A DNA stretch of 9,573 nt from an uncultured Selenomonadales bacterium. GTDB taxonomy: Bacteria; Bacillota; Clostridia; Christensenellales; QALW01. Location: NCBI GenBank assembly GCA_905200615.1, contig CAJKLB010000058.1, positions 1-9,573 on the forward strand. Direction: 5' to 3'. Numbering within the stretch: the stretch's first letter is position 1; every line of letters begins with the position of its first letter. The translations under genes and the position numbers were made by a program. Shown here piece by piece: positions 1 through 9,400 of this stretch. The notes beneath the pieces were generated by a model. It had not been told where the DNA came from and searched no databases. It worked only from the letters and a program-made list of their open reading frames with translations.

Positions 1-204
1 ACATTATATTTTATAAATATATTAATGGTAAATAAAAATATGTTGGCGACATTGTTGCCAATTTGTTGCCACAATATAAGAAAAGATAATTAGAATAATA
101 CAATAAATACTATATGTACTTTTTCATATAAATCCTTTAAATCAAGAAATACCAATAATATAGATAATATTGTATATACTAATAATACTTATCTTTCGAC
201 TACA
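1..204. other. Extremely AT-rich stretch without an intact gene
   Basis: By hand count only about 41 of 204 bases are G or C (about 20%), far below the genes that follow. All three forward frames have early stops, and I see no convincing coding region. The most structured part is at 43-71, where TTGTTGCCA occurs twice 11 bases apart and TTGGC at 43-47 is inverted relative to GCCAA at 57-61. This could be a small operator or chance. The stretch should contain the promoter of the lepA-hemW pair, but many TATAAT-like words occur and none can be singled out. Confidence 0.5.
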
Positions 205-249
205 TGTGGAAGCGGAAAAAAATATAAACATTGCTGCGGCAGATCATGA
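94..249 (+). pseudogene. Relic of a SEC-C zinc-binding C-terminal tail
   Basis: In forward frame 1 the end of this stretch reads TTCGSGKKYKHCCGRS and stops at 247-249. This is unmistakably close to the SEC-C motif (usual form CPCGSGKKYKKCC) that binds zinc at the C terminus of SecA and of many small bacterial proteins. The first cysteine of the usual C-x-C pair is threonine here, so a zinc ligand is missing. The frame is open only back to a TAG at 91-93 and contains no ATG, GTG or TTG start. The residues upstream of the motif are an asparagine-rich string expected from AT-rich DNA. I read it as the decayed 3' end of a lost gene. A true C-terminal exon joined by frameshift is less likely because the other two frames also contain stops upstream. 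The original protein cannot be identified. Confidence 0.6.
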
Positions 250-251
250 GG
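247..251 (+). promoter_or_regulatory. Ribosome binding site of lepA
   Basis: TGAGG lies 10 bases before the ATG at 262 and supports that start. Its first three bases are the TGA stop of the SEC-C relic frame. Confidence 0.6.
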
Positions 252-261
252 CAGAAAACAG

Positions 262-2064
262 ATGTCGTTTAAAAGAGAAAATATCCGTAATTTTTGCATT
301 ATTGCGCATATTGATCACGGAAAATCCACTTTAGCGGATCGCTTAATTGATGAAACGGGAACGGTCAGTGCCAGGGAAATGCATGCGCAGCTGCTGGATA
401 CCATGGAATTGGAACAAGAGCGGGGAATTACGATTAAATCACAGGCGGTACGTATGTTCTATAAAGCCGATGACGGACAGGAATATATGCTGAATTTGAT
501 CGATACTCCCGGTCATGTGGATTTTACTTATGAGGTCTCCCGAAGCTTGAACGCCTGCGAGGGGGCAATTTTGATTGTAGATGCTACCCAGGGAGTAGAG
601 GCACAGACGTTAGCCAATGTCTACCTTGCCGTCGGGCAGGATTTGGAAATTTTGCCGGTTATCAATAAAATCGATCTTCCCAGTGCCGAACCGGAGGCTG
701 TCGCCAAAGAAGTAGAGGATATTATAGGGATCCCCTGTATGGACGCGCCGAGGATTTCGGCAAAAGAGGGAATCAATATTCATCAAGTGCTGGAGCTTAT
801 TGTGCATTCGGTTCCCGCACCGCAGGGAGACGCGGAAGCACCGCTGCAGGCACTGATTTTTGATTCGATATATGATAATTACAAGGGCGCGCTCAGTTTT
901 GTTCGGGTAAAAAACGGCAAAGTAAAAGTGGGAACAAAAATACGCATGATGCATTCAGGACATACCTTTGAAGTTACCGAAGTGGGCGTTTTTGCGCCGG
1001 ACTATTTACCGGTGGAAGAACTTTCCGCCGGAGAGGTAGGGTATATTGCCGCGAGCATCAAAACGGTAAGCGAAACGCGCGTGGGTGATACAATAACCGA
1101 TGATGAATATCCTGCGGGAGAGCCGCTGCCGGGATATAAAAAGATCATGCCGAATGTATTTTGCGGCATTTATCCTGCCGACGGCAGCGAATATGATGAT
1201 TTGCGCGATGCTTTGGAAAAGTTGGGGCTTAATGACGCTTCCCTTACTTTTGAACCGGAAACTTCAGCCGCTCTGGGCTATGGCTTTCGCTGCGGTTTCT
1301 TAGGGTTGCTGCATATGGAAATTATTCAGGAACGGCTGGAGCGGGAATTCGACTTTGATATTGTTACTACGGCACCCAGCGTTGTCTATGAGGTTACCAA
1401 GACGGACGGTACCGAGTTAAAAATCGATAATCCGGCCAATTTACCCAAAGCGGATGAGATTAAAGAAATGCGCGAGCCCATGGTAAAGGCAAACATTATG
1501 ACGCCGAAGGATTATATCGGCGCCGTAATGGATTTGTGTATTGAAAAACGCGGGGAATATCTGAATATGCACTATGCGGATGAAAATCGTGCGGTATTGG
1601 AATATAAAATGCCGCTGAATGAAATTATCTATGACTTTTTTAACACCTTAAAATCCCGTACTAGAGGATACGCTTCTTTTGATTATGAGCTTTGCGGCTA
1701 TCAGCCCAGTGCGCTTGTGAAGTTAGACTTTCTTTTAAACGGCGATCCTTGCGACGCGCTTTCCGTCATTGTGCATAAGGATAAGGCTTACGCGCATGGA
1801 CGGATGGTTGCGGAAAAGCTGCGCGATGTGATTCCGCGGCAGTTGTTTGAAATTCCAATTCAGGCAGCTATCGGGGGAAAGATAATTGCCCGTGAGACTG
1901 TAAAGGCTATGCGAAAGGATGTTTTGGCTAAGTGCTACGGCGGAGATATCACGCGGAAGAAAAAATTGCTGGAAAAGCAAAAGGAGGGAAAAAAGCGAAT
2001 GCGTCAAGTAGGCAGCGTTCAGATTCCCTCGGAAGCGTTTCTTGCCGTGCTTAAGCTTGATTGA
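262..2064 (+). CDS. lepA: Elongation factor 4 (LepA), ribosome-associated GTPase
   Basis: LepA (EF4) is a translational GTPase that binds the ribosome, can back-translocate tRNAs and affects translation initiation and 30S maturation. At 600 residues it has the normal length. The GTPase motifs are complete: P-loop AHIDHGKST at 15-23, ERGIT (switch I) around 53-57, DTPGH at 81-85, NKID at 135-138 and SAK at 166-168. They are followed by the beta-barrel domain and the EF-G-like domains. The extreme C terminus has the lysine-rich LepA signature (KKRMRQVGSVQIPSEAF), which separates it from EF-G, TypA and RF3. The start is supported by TGAGG ten bases upstream and by the usual position of the P-loop. 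hemW begins one base after the stop, as expected for the common Bacillota lepA-hemW arrangement. Nothing in the protein is unusual. Confidence 0.98.
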   Translation: MSFKRENIRNFCIIAHIDHGKSTLADRLIDETGTVSAREMHAQLLDTMELEQERGITIKSQAVRMFYKADDGQEYMLNLIDTPGHVDFTYEVSRSLNACEGAILIVDATQGVEAQTLANVYLAVGQDLEILPVINKIDLPSAEPEAVAKEVEDIIGIPCMDAPRISAKEGINIHQVLELIVHSVPAPQGDAEAPLQALIFDSIYDNYKGALSFVRVKNGKVKVGTKIRMMHSGHTFEVTEVGVFAPDYLPVEELSAGEVGYIAASIKTVSETRVGDTITDDEYPAGEPLPGYKKIMPNVFCGIYPADGSEYDDLRDALEKLGLNDASLTFEPETSAALGYGFRCGFLGLLHMEIIQERLEREFDFDIVTTAPSVVYEVTKTDGTELKIDNPANLPKADEIKEMREPMVKANIMTPKDYIGAVMDLCIEKRGEYLNMHYADENRAVLEYKMPLNEIIYDFFNTLKSRTRGYASFDYELCGYQPSALVKLDFLLNGDPCDALSVIVHKDKAYAHGRMVAEKLRDVIPRQLFEIPIQAAIGGKIIARETVKAMRKDVLAKCYGGDITRKKKLLEKQKEGKKRMRQVGSVQIPSEAFLAVLKLD

Positions 2065-2065
2065 T

Positions 2066-3169
2066 ATGACGGGCTTGTATATTCATATTCCCTTTTGCGA
2101 AAAAAAGTGTTCTTATTGTGACTTTGTTTCTTTTGGCGGCAGACAAACGTGTCTGCCGTCTTATTTGGATGCCTTGAAAAACGAGGCTCTGCGGTATCGG
2201 GGAAAAAGTATTGATACAGTTTTCATCGGCGGGGGAACGCCCAGTCTGATGACGCAGTGGCAGACAGCGGATTTAATGACGTTCTTGCGTCAAAATTTTT
2301 CTATAGCATCCGATGCGGAAATTACAATAGAGTGTAATCCCGCGTCACTTACGTATTCAAAGCTTTTGGAATATAGGGCAGTGGGTATCAACCGAATTTC
2401 CGTCGGAGCGCAGAGTTTGAGTGACGAAGTATTAAGTGATATTGGCCGGTGTCATACGGCTGCGCAGCTTGAGGAAGCTGTAAACAGCGTAAAACGCGCG
2501 GGCTTTGAAAATTTTAATTTGGATTTGATTTTTGCGTTGCCGGGGCAGACTCTGGAGGCTTGGAAAAAAACTCTTCTTCAGGCGTTATCCTACAATCCGG
2601 CGCATATTTCCTGCTATTCACTTACGATTGAGCCGGATACGCCTCTGGGGCGCGATGTGCTTTCGGGGCGGCTGCGGCTTCCGGAGGAGGAAACGGAACG
2701 CGCTATGTATAGTGCCGTAGGAGAAATCCTTGCTCAATGTGGTATTTTCCAGTATGAAATATCTAATTATGCGAAACCAGGCCGAGAGTGCCGCCATAAC
2801 CTTAATTATTGGCTGTGCGGTGAATATATTGGGTTAGGCTGTGCGGCACATTCCTATTATGAGGGCAATCGATATCGAAACACGCAAAATCTGGAAAAAT
2901 ATATTATGCAAAAAGATATCATGCGCGATATTCATCCCTTGACGGAGGAAGATCGGATGAATGAGCGTATTATGCTGGGACTTCGCTTGAATCGGGGAAT
3001 GGATATTGTTGCATTTAACAAAGATTTTGGAGTTGATTTTTTTAAAAAGTATGGAAAAGCCATAAAAAAGAATCAAGAACTGGACTTGATCGCAGCAAAT
3101 GAAAGGTTTATTCGGTTAACGGAAAGAGGACGGGATTTTGCCGATACTGTAACTCTTGATTTTATATAA
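2066..3169 (+). CDS. hemW: HemW, radical SAM haem chaperone (HemN-like family)
   Basis: HemW is a radical-SAM family protein that binds haem and delivers it to membrane haemoproteins. It was long annotated as oxygen-independent coproporphyrinogen III oxidase. From the ATG at 2066 it has 367 residues, normal for HemW. The 4Fe-4S/SAM motif CxxxCxxC is at C11, C15 and C18 and is followed by DF. HemN proper has an extra cysteine in this motif, which argues for HemW. GGGTPS is at 55-60, and the HemW-type HNLNYW motif is at 244-249. An in-frame TTG at 2042 would add eight residues but lies inside lepA and does not fit the family, whose N terminus begins just before YIHIPFC. No good Shine-Dalgarno sequence precedes the ATG. 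With only one base after the lepA stop, translation is probably coupled to lepA termination. The usual Bacillota neighbours hrcA-grpE-dnaK do not follow. Confidence 0.95.
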   Translation: MTGLYIHIPFCEKKCSYCDFVSFGGRQTCLPSYLDALKNEALRYRGKSIDTVFIGGGTPSLMTQWQTADLMTFLRQNFSIASDAEITIECNPASLTYSKLLEYRAVGINRISVGAQSLSDEVLSDIGRCHTAAQLEEAVNSVKRAGFENFNLDLIFALPGQTLEAWKKTLLQALSYNPAHISCYSLTIEPDTPLGRDVLSGRLRLPEEETERAMYSAVGEILAQCGIFQYEISNYAKPGRECRHNLNYWLCGEYIGLGCAAHSYYEGNRYRNTQNLEKYIMQKDIMRDIHPLTEEDRMNERIMLGLRLNRGMDIVAFNKDFGVDFFKKYGKAIKKNQELDLIAANERFIRLTERGRDFADTVTLDFI

Positions 3170-3240
3170 ATCGAATAAAGCAGCGTGGTTTAAGTGCTCC
3201 GGAAAATCACATGGCAAAAAAGTCATACAATGAGTTCTTA

Positions 3241-3265
3241 TCCACCTTTTTCAAAAGGCGGTGGA
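3241..3265. repeat. Inverted repeat TCCACC...GGTGGA
   Basis: TCCACC at 3241-3246 pairs with GGTGGA at 3260-3265. Inside it TTTT (3247-3250) can pair with AAAA (3253-3256), leaving GGC bulged. No T-tract follows on the forward strand, so it is not a standard terminator. It could be an RNA hairpin in the hemW 3' untranslated region, a protein-binding site or part of a dispersed repeat. Confidence 0.5.
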
Positions 3266-3346
3266 GATTCGGTTTGCATCCAGAAGGGGAGGAAATTTAC
3301 CTGAAAGAGTATGTTTCACGGTACCACATTTCACCGCTTCGATGCG

Positions 3347-3364
3347 ATATAAAAATTTTTATAT
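3347..3364. repeat. Perfect 18-bp AT palindrome
   Basis: ATATAAAAATTTTTATAT is a perfect palindrome followed by a run of T. As RNA it would be a weak all-AU stem with no real loop. As DNA it is a rigid A-tract/T-tract that could be a bend. Function is unknown and chance in AT-rich DNA is possible. Confidence 0.4.
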
Positions 3365-3395
3365 TTTTTTATTAACAAGTTTTTTTGACAGACAA

Positions 3396-3420
3396 AGCGC
3401 GTTTTCAGCGCTCTTTTTTT
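3396..3420 (+). terminator. Candidate intrinsic terminator after hemW
   Basis: AGCGC (3396-3400) and GCGCT (3408-3412) form a short GC-rich stem around a 7-base loop, followed by C and seven T. The stem is only 5 bp, so it may be modest in strength. It lies 227 bases after hemW and 69 before the glucan synthase start, so it probably separates the two transcription units. Confidence 0.6.
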
Positions 3421-3424
3421 ACTT

Positions 3425-3454
3425 TTGGGTATTTTCACGAAACAATTGTAAATA
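3425..3454 (+). promoter_or_regulatory. Weak promoter candidate for the glucan synthase gene
   Basis: If the hairpin at 3396-3420 terminates transcription, a promoter should lie between it and the ribosome binding site. The best pair I see is TTGGGT (3425-3430) and TAAATA (3449-3454) with 18 bases between. Both match the sigma-A consensus poorly, so this is a guess by position. Confidence 0.2.
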
Positions 3455-3475
3455 ATAGTAAATAACTGACAAAGC

Positions 3476-3480
3476 GGAGG
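3476..3480 (+). promoter_or_regulatory. Ribosome binding site deciding a GTG start
   Basis: GGAGG, a near-perfect Shine-Dalgarno core, ends eight bases before the GTG at 3489. It fixes the start of the giant frame, which has no ATG nearby. Confidence 0.85.
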
Positions 3481-3488
3481 TAAAAACA

Positions 3489-6400
3489 GTGAATAACACC
3501 CGTAAATTAAAAAAATACGCCAAAGAGCTCTACCATAGGTTAGAAGAACTCTTTGAACAGAACACCGCGAAAATTGACGGCAATAATAAGCTGGTTTGGA
3601 TTGCGGATAATAAAAACCGCATATTGAATATCGCGTCATCGCTGTATTTGGAGATTCCTTTGTGTACTTTGCCTGAAGGAAGTGAAAATTTGCGTGTTTT
3701 TGAATTGGCGCAGGAATTGGTTGAACAAAGTAATGGCATTGTCAATGCGGATACGGTGGAAATCACACGGAATTTTTCGCTTACCTTTGAGGAATTTGAT
3801 TTTTTACCGGTGGCCATTAAATTCAATTTGCTGCGGCTGATAGAAAAAATCATAAAAAAACCTGAGGAGTTTGAGAATTATGCTTCGAACGCTGCAAAAT
3901 CACTGATTCTATTCAATGAAATTGATTTTGCGGTTCTTCGGGATCGGTGTCTGCCTCAACAGCAGCTGTTATTGCAGGACAAAGGATATTTGATGTCGGA
4001 TGAGAGTTCGCGAGACAGATACAGAAAAGAAATTGCTCGGCTTGCGCGCAGCTCGGGGAAGAGCGAAACGTTTGTGATTCAAAAAATGCAGAAGAATACT
4101 TTGGACGCGGCACAACAGCTTTTTGGAAATCACCGATCCTTTTTTGCGCAAAGTATCGGTGCGGGAATTCTTCGGGAGCGGCCGGGGCATCGGCTGGCGG
4201 CATATATTACGGCGGGAATCTCCTTAACTTTGTTAATGCTTTTGCTGATACTTTTTATTCCCGCGCCGCTTTGGAGCAGAATTTTGCTGGCGGCAGCATC
4301 TTTTGCGCCGCTGCTGACGATTTTTTGTAATTGTTTAAACCGAACCATTCTTCGAAGACTGAAACCTCAGCAACCGCTGAGATTAAAAGCTGAATATGCC
4401 GATGTTTGCGAAAATAAAACAGCGATTACTTTAACGGTGCTGCTTCATTCGGTAAAAAGCGCGGATAAGGCATTAAAAACCATTGAGGAATATTATGCGG
4501 GAAATCGTATCGATAATGGTGTATATGTTATTTTAGCTGATTTAAAGCCCGGAAAAGATGCGCATGAAAAGGAAGATGAACCTCTTGAGGCACGATTGAT
4601 AAAAGGAATTTCTGAATTAAATGCACGCTGGGGCGATAAATTTTCAGTGATTGTACGCGAAAGAGAAAAGAACGGGAAAGAATATTTTGGTTGGGAACGC
4701 AAGCGCGGCGCTATTTTACAGCTGGTACGCTATATTAAGAACGGCGAACAGAATTTTCGTGTTTTTGAAAATAAGGAATTACTGGCGGGAGTAAAATATA
4801 TTTGCACGCTGGACGCTGATACGATTCTGCCGCCGGATTGCGTCATAAAACTAATGGGCGTTATTGCCCATCCGGCCAACAAGCTGTATATAAAAAACGG
4901 ACGCTATATCAGCGGATTCGGCCTTGTACAGCCCGCAGTGGGGAATACGCCGGGCAAACAAACTCCTTTTGCGGCGGCTATGGCTCCCGCGGGAGGAATC
5001 GACGCATATAATTTTTGCAGCGCCGAACTGTATAAGGATTTTTTTAAGAGCGGAAGTTTTTGCGGGAAAGGTATTTTTGATGTAGATGGTTATGATCTTT
5101 TGGTTAGCGAAAAAATTCGTCCCAATACGGTGCTTTCCCATGATTTGCTGGAAGGAGAGCTTTTGCATACTCTTGTAGCGGATGATGTAACGGTTTTGGA
5201 TGAATTCCCTCAGAACCCTATGTCATATTTTAAGCGCGCGGAGCGGTGGATACGCGGGGATTGGCAGCTTATCACTTGGATGTTCAGTGATTTGGGCGCC
5301 GTTTCCAAGTGGAAAATTTTTTATAACTTAGTGCAATCTTTATTTGCGCCGGGAATCCTTTTGCAGACTTTTGCCGCGCCGTTTTTCGGGGTAGCAGGTT
5401 ATCTAATTTGGTTTAGTTGTATATTGGAACTGCTTGTGCCGTCTTTCTTTGTCTATATGGATGCGTTTCGCTTTGATCGTGAAAAATATGCCTATTCTGA
5501 CGGTCGCCAAAGTCGGCATAATAGCTTAAAAAGAGCATTTTTCGGAGGAATTTTTCTTCCGTTTGAGGCCTTTAATAATATACGCGCCGCTATGAAGGGA
5601 ATGTGGCGTCGACTGATCAGCCATAAAAAGATTTTGCAGTGGACGACCTTTGCCGATACTTCCGGGGCAAAAAATGTTTCGGATTATTATCGGTTTATGA
5701 TGCCTTCCCTTGTGCTTGCCGGTATTTTTTATTTGATCTGTCTTTATGGCGGTATCGGTGTGGTTTCCGGATTGGCGGTTACTGCGTTATGGAGTGCCGC
5801 GCCGTTTTTTGCCTTTGTAAGCGGACAAAGAATAAAAAAAGAAGAATATCGCTTGCTGCCAGATGAGGTCTTTTCCTTAAAAATCCTTTCAATGCGCACA
5901 CTGCGTTTCTTTTATGAGGGATTGCAAGATAATGATTATATTATGCCTGACAATCTTCAGCTAAAACCCTATAAAGGGTATGCAAAACGCACATCACCGA
6001 CGAATATCGGTTTTGCTTTGCTCAGCGCTTGCTGCGGACTGAAGATGGGCGCGTATTCTCCATCTTTATGTGCGGATAATTTACAAAAACAGATAAACGC
6101 GATTGCTCAATTGCCTAAATATAAGGGGCATTTGTACAATTGGTATGATACGAATAAAAAAATTCCGCTTACCGAGTATGTATCAAGTGTGGACAGCGGA
6201 AATTATTGCGCGGCATTGATTACTGTGCAGGCCATGTTGGATCAGATAAAAGACCGTTGGATTTTGCAAAAAGCCCAATGCAGCGGAATCGGTGATTTGC
6301 TCTCGTCGGCGGTGGATGAGGCGGAGGATGATTTTAAAATCCATTTAACTGAATACGCCAATGCGTTTTATAACAATATTGGCAAAAAGGCCGCGGACAA

Positions 6401-9400
6401 AGCAAAAGAATTTTTAAAAGACGGGACTCTTTCAAGCTGTGAAGCCGCGGAGTATCCGGCTAAGCTTATTCGCTGTTGGTTGGAAGACTACGAGGGACTG
6501 AGTTTTCCCGATAAAATATTTACGGAAATTGAGCAAACCGGTGAATTTAATTTAAAGCCGCTGAAAGATTTTTTAAATACTTTTCCTATGCCGGTAAAAG
6601 AGGTTTTGGCAATCAATGAAACTTTTGACGAAAAGATCAATGTTTGTGTGTGGTCAGCCGGAAGGGAAAAGTACGCGGAACTGCTTCGAGACGTAAAGCA
6701 GGCTTTCCGAAAAATTTATAAATACGCTTTTGCGATCGAGCAAAAATGCAATGCAGTTTATCGGTTTGTTGAACAAACTTTGGATGAAATTGATTTTGCT
6801 TGTATGTTTAACAACGAGAAAAAACTGTTTGCTATCGGCGTTAATACGAGGGAAAACAAGCAAAGCATGAACTGTTATGATATGCTTTCTTCCGAGGCCA
6901 GACTTACCAGCCTTACGGCAATCGCTTTGGGAAAGGTTCCCGCTCAGCACTGGTTTAAACTTTCCAGACCGTTTACAAGACTTTATGATTTGCCGCTGTG
7001 TCTTTCTTGGAGCGGAACCATGTTTGAATATTTAATGCCGGACATCTTTATCAAACCATCGGAAAACTCTATGTTGTATACCTCGGCTTCGATAGCCGTA
7101 AAAGCACAGGAGGAATTTCAAAGTAAAAACGGCATATGGGGAATTTCCGAGTCCGCTTTTCATGCCTTTGATTATTCAAGGGAATATAAGTACCGGGCGT
7201 TTGGTGTGCCGGCTATCGCGGTATCGACTTTTAAGGCGGAAAAAATCTTTTCACCGTATTCCTGTTTGCTCGCGCTGGAATATGCGCCGCAGGAATGTAT
7301 GCAGAATATTGTGCGTTTGGTGGAAAACGGAATGGCCGGTATATACGGTATGTATGAAGCCATCGATTTTAAACATTGTGAGACAAACGGTACACCGGGT
7401 ATTGTATATTCCCATATGGCGCATCACGCGGGAATGAGTCTTTGCGCGCTGACCAATTGTTTATATGGTCAAGCTATAAGAAAAGCCTTTTCAAGCCGCA
7501 GCTTTGTAAAGGCAGCTTCGGTTTTATTGGAAGAAAAGATGCCGATAGGCGTATTGCCCAGAAAGCAGCTGCCCGAAGAGGAAAAGATTATTGCTTATGA
7601 TACGGCGGAGCTGAAGCGGGAGTATATGGCGCCGGATAAGCAGGCACGGGAAGTATTGGTGCTGGATAATGGATTGATGAAACTATTTGTCTCCTCTGAC
7701 GGGCATCAGCAGCTGTTTTGTGGGGAAACGGGTATTAACGGTTCCTGTGAGAATGGTATTTGCACCTATATTCGGGATGAAAAGCTCAGCAGTATCACGT
7801 ACTTGCCCTGTACGGACAGCTCCGCGGAATATAAGGCGGAATTTATGCCCGGATCGGCGGAATATCAATTTAACGATTTTAATACAAAGGCTCAGCAGTG
7901 TATTTTTGTGGCTTCGGGAACCAACGCGGTATTATGGCATACCCAAATTACAAATAAAAGTGAAAAAGCGATAGAAAAAACCGTTGCATTTGTTAATAAG
8001 GTTAGCCTTGTATCTCAGGAGAGCTTTGACGCGCATCCGTACTTTAACGGATTGTTTATGGAATTTGAATGCTTTGACGGAATCTTGTTGGCGCATAACA
8101 GAAAGAGCGGATTTTGGTGCGGACTCAGCACTTTGAGTGACGAAAAAGTAAATTTTGCCACCGATGCGCTGAAGTTGTTTGGCCGGGGAAATGACAGCGA
8201 TACGCCGCTGTTGGATTTTAATGATGCCATGAAAAAGAATCCGATTACGCCATGTATGGCGGCGGAAATGACAATGCATATCGGTGCGGGAGAGAGCCGT
8301 GACGCTGTATTTATTCTCTCTTTCGGAAGTGATGCGGAACAAGCGGTAAGCGCGCTGAAGCAATTTAAGAATAAAGCTGCCGTGACGTTGGCTAAGGAAA
8401 ATGCGGCGTTGAATGCGGGAGCTTTGATCAGTGCTTCCGGGTTGAATCGGGAGCAATGGCTGCTATCCCTTAAAATTTCGGCTCTTGCACGCAGCCGTAT
8501 CAGAGCCGAAGACGGGGCGGCAACCAAGCCCGAACAGTTGTGGAAATTTGGAATCTCCGACAGGAAAAGTTTGCTTACGGTTCTTTTGGAACAGGATTTT
8601 GCACAAAATAAATTTTCTGGCCTGATGCATGTGGCGGATTATTTATTTGGCAAAGGACTCAATTTTGAAATTTTAATTCTTGAGGATACGGCCCAAGATT
8701 ATCTTGACGGTAGTTTTCATACGGTGGATACCATTATCAATCGGTTCGCGGTAAGGGAAAACACGCATCACATTAGGCTTTCACAGCTGGAACAAGGGGA
8801 ATTGCAAAATATAAAAAACGTAAGTTTTGCGTTTGTCAATTGTTCACTTGATCTTGGAGAGCAGCTGAAACGAGTGAATCCACCGGTGAAAAAGCATGCG
8901 GTTAAGGTTGGAGAGAATACCTATCCGGCTTCCAAAAATAATCTTATTCAAGGTGAATTTGACTGCGGTTACGGCAGATTTATTCATGACGGCGCGGAAT
9001 ATTATATTTATGCCAAAACACCGGTTCCCTGGTCAAATATTATCTGCAATGAGCAATTTGGATTCCTTTGCTGTGAAAACGGGGGCGGTTATATTTGGCA
9101 GGGCAACAGCAGTATGAATAAGCTGACACCTTGGAGTAACGATGTAGTGTACAATGGCTTAGGCGAAGCTCTCTATCTGCGGGATAACAAAATATCCAGG
9201 TTCTGGAGTATTACCAGAGATCCTGTCGATAATGGGGATGGACATGATTGCATCTTTGGACACGGTTACGCGGTTTATCGTTACGGCGGGTTCGGTATGG
9301 CACAACAGCAGACAGTATTTGTGCATAAAAGTTTACCGGTAAAGGTTACTATGGCAAATGACTCTAATTTTGATAGAAACCCGTTAAGGGGGTGCAATTA

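Larger units (their letters stand above)
3170..3488. other. Intergenic region between hemW and the glucan synthase gene
   Basis: There is no convincing gene here. A 64-codon forward frame (3261-3455) and a longer reverse frame overlapping the next gene lack ribosome binding sites and recognisable content. The region contains a TCCACC/GGTGGA inverted repeat, an 18-bp AT palindrome, a terminator-like hairpin and the ribosome binding site of the next gene, listed separately. The segment around 3265-3345 is much less AT-rich than the part after it and has the look of a decayed repeat or untranslated RNA, but I cannot name it. Confidence 0.6.

Noticed and set aside
2042..2065. Alternative hemW start at TTG 2042, overlapping lepA
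   Set aside because: It adds eight residues not seen in the family. The ATG at 2066 gives the standard HemW N terminus.
3385..3390. TTGACA as a -35 box for the glucan synthase
   Set aside because: The matching -10 position falls in the GC-rich terminator stem (about 3408-3413) and has no TATAAT-like sequence.
3261..3455. 64-codon forward frame in the intergenic gap
   Set aside because: It has no ribosome binding site and no recognised similarity, and it runs through the terminator hairpin and the AT palindrome.
3331..3639. 102-codon reverse frame over the start of the glucan synthase
   Set aside because: It overlaps the real gene start and ribosome binding site, and its composition is that of an antisense shadow.
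7932..8527. Two overlapping reverse frames of about 170 codons
   Set aside because: They lie wholly inside the well-supported GH94 region on the other strand, and neither resembles a known protein.
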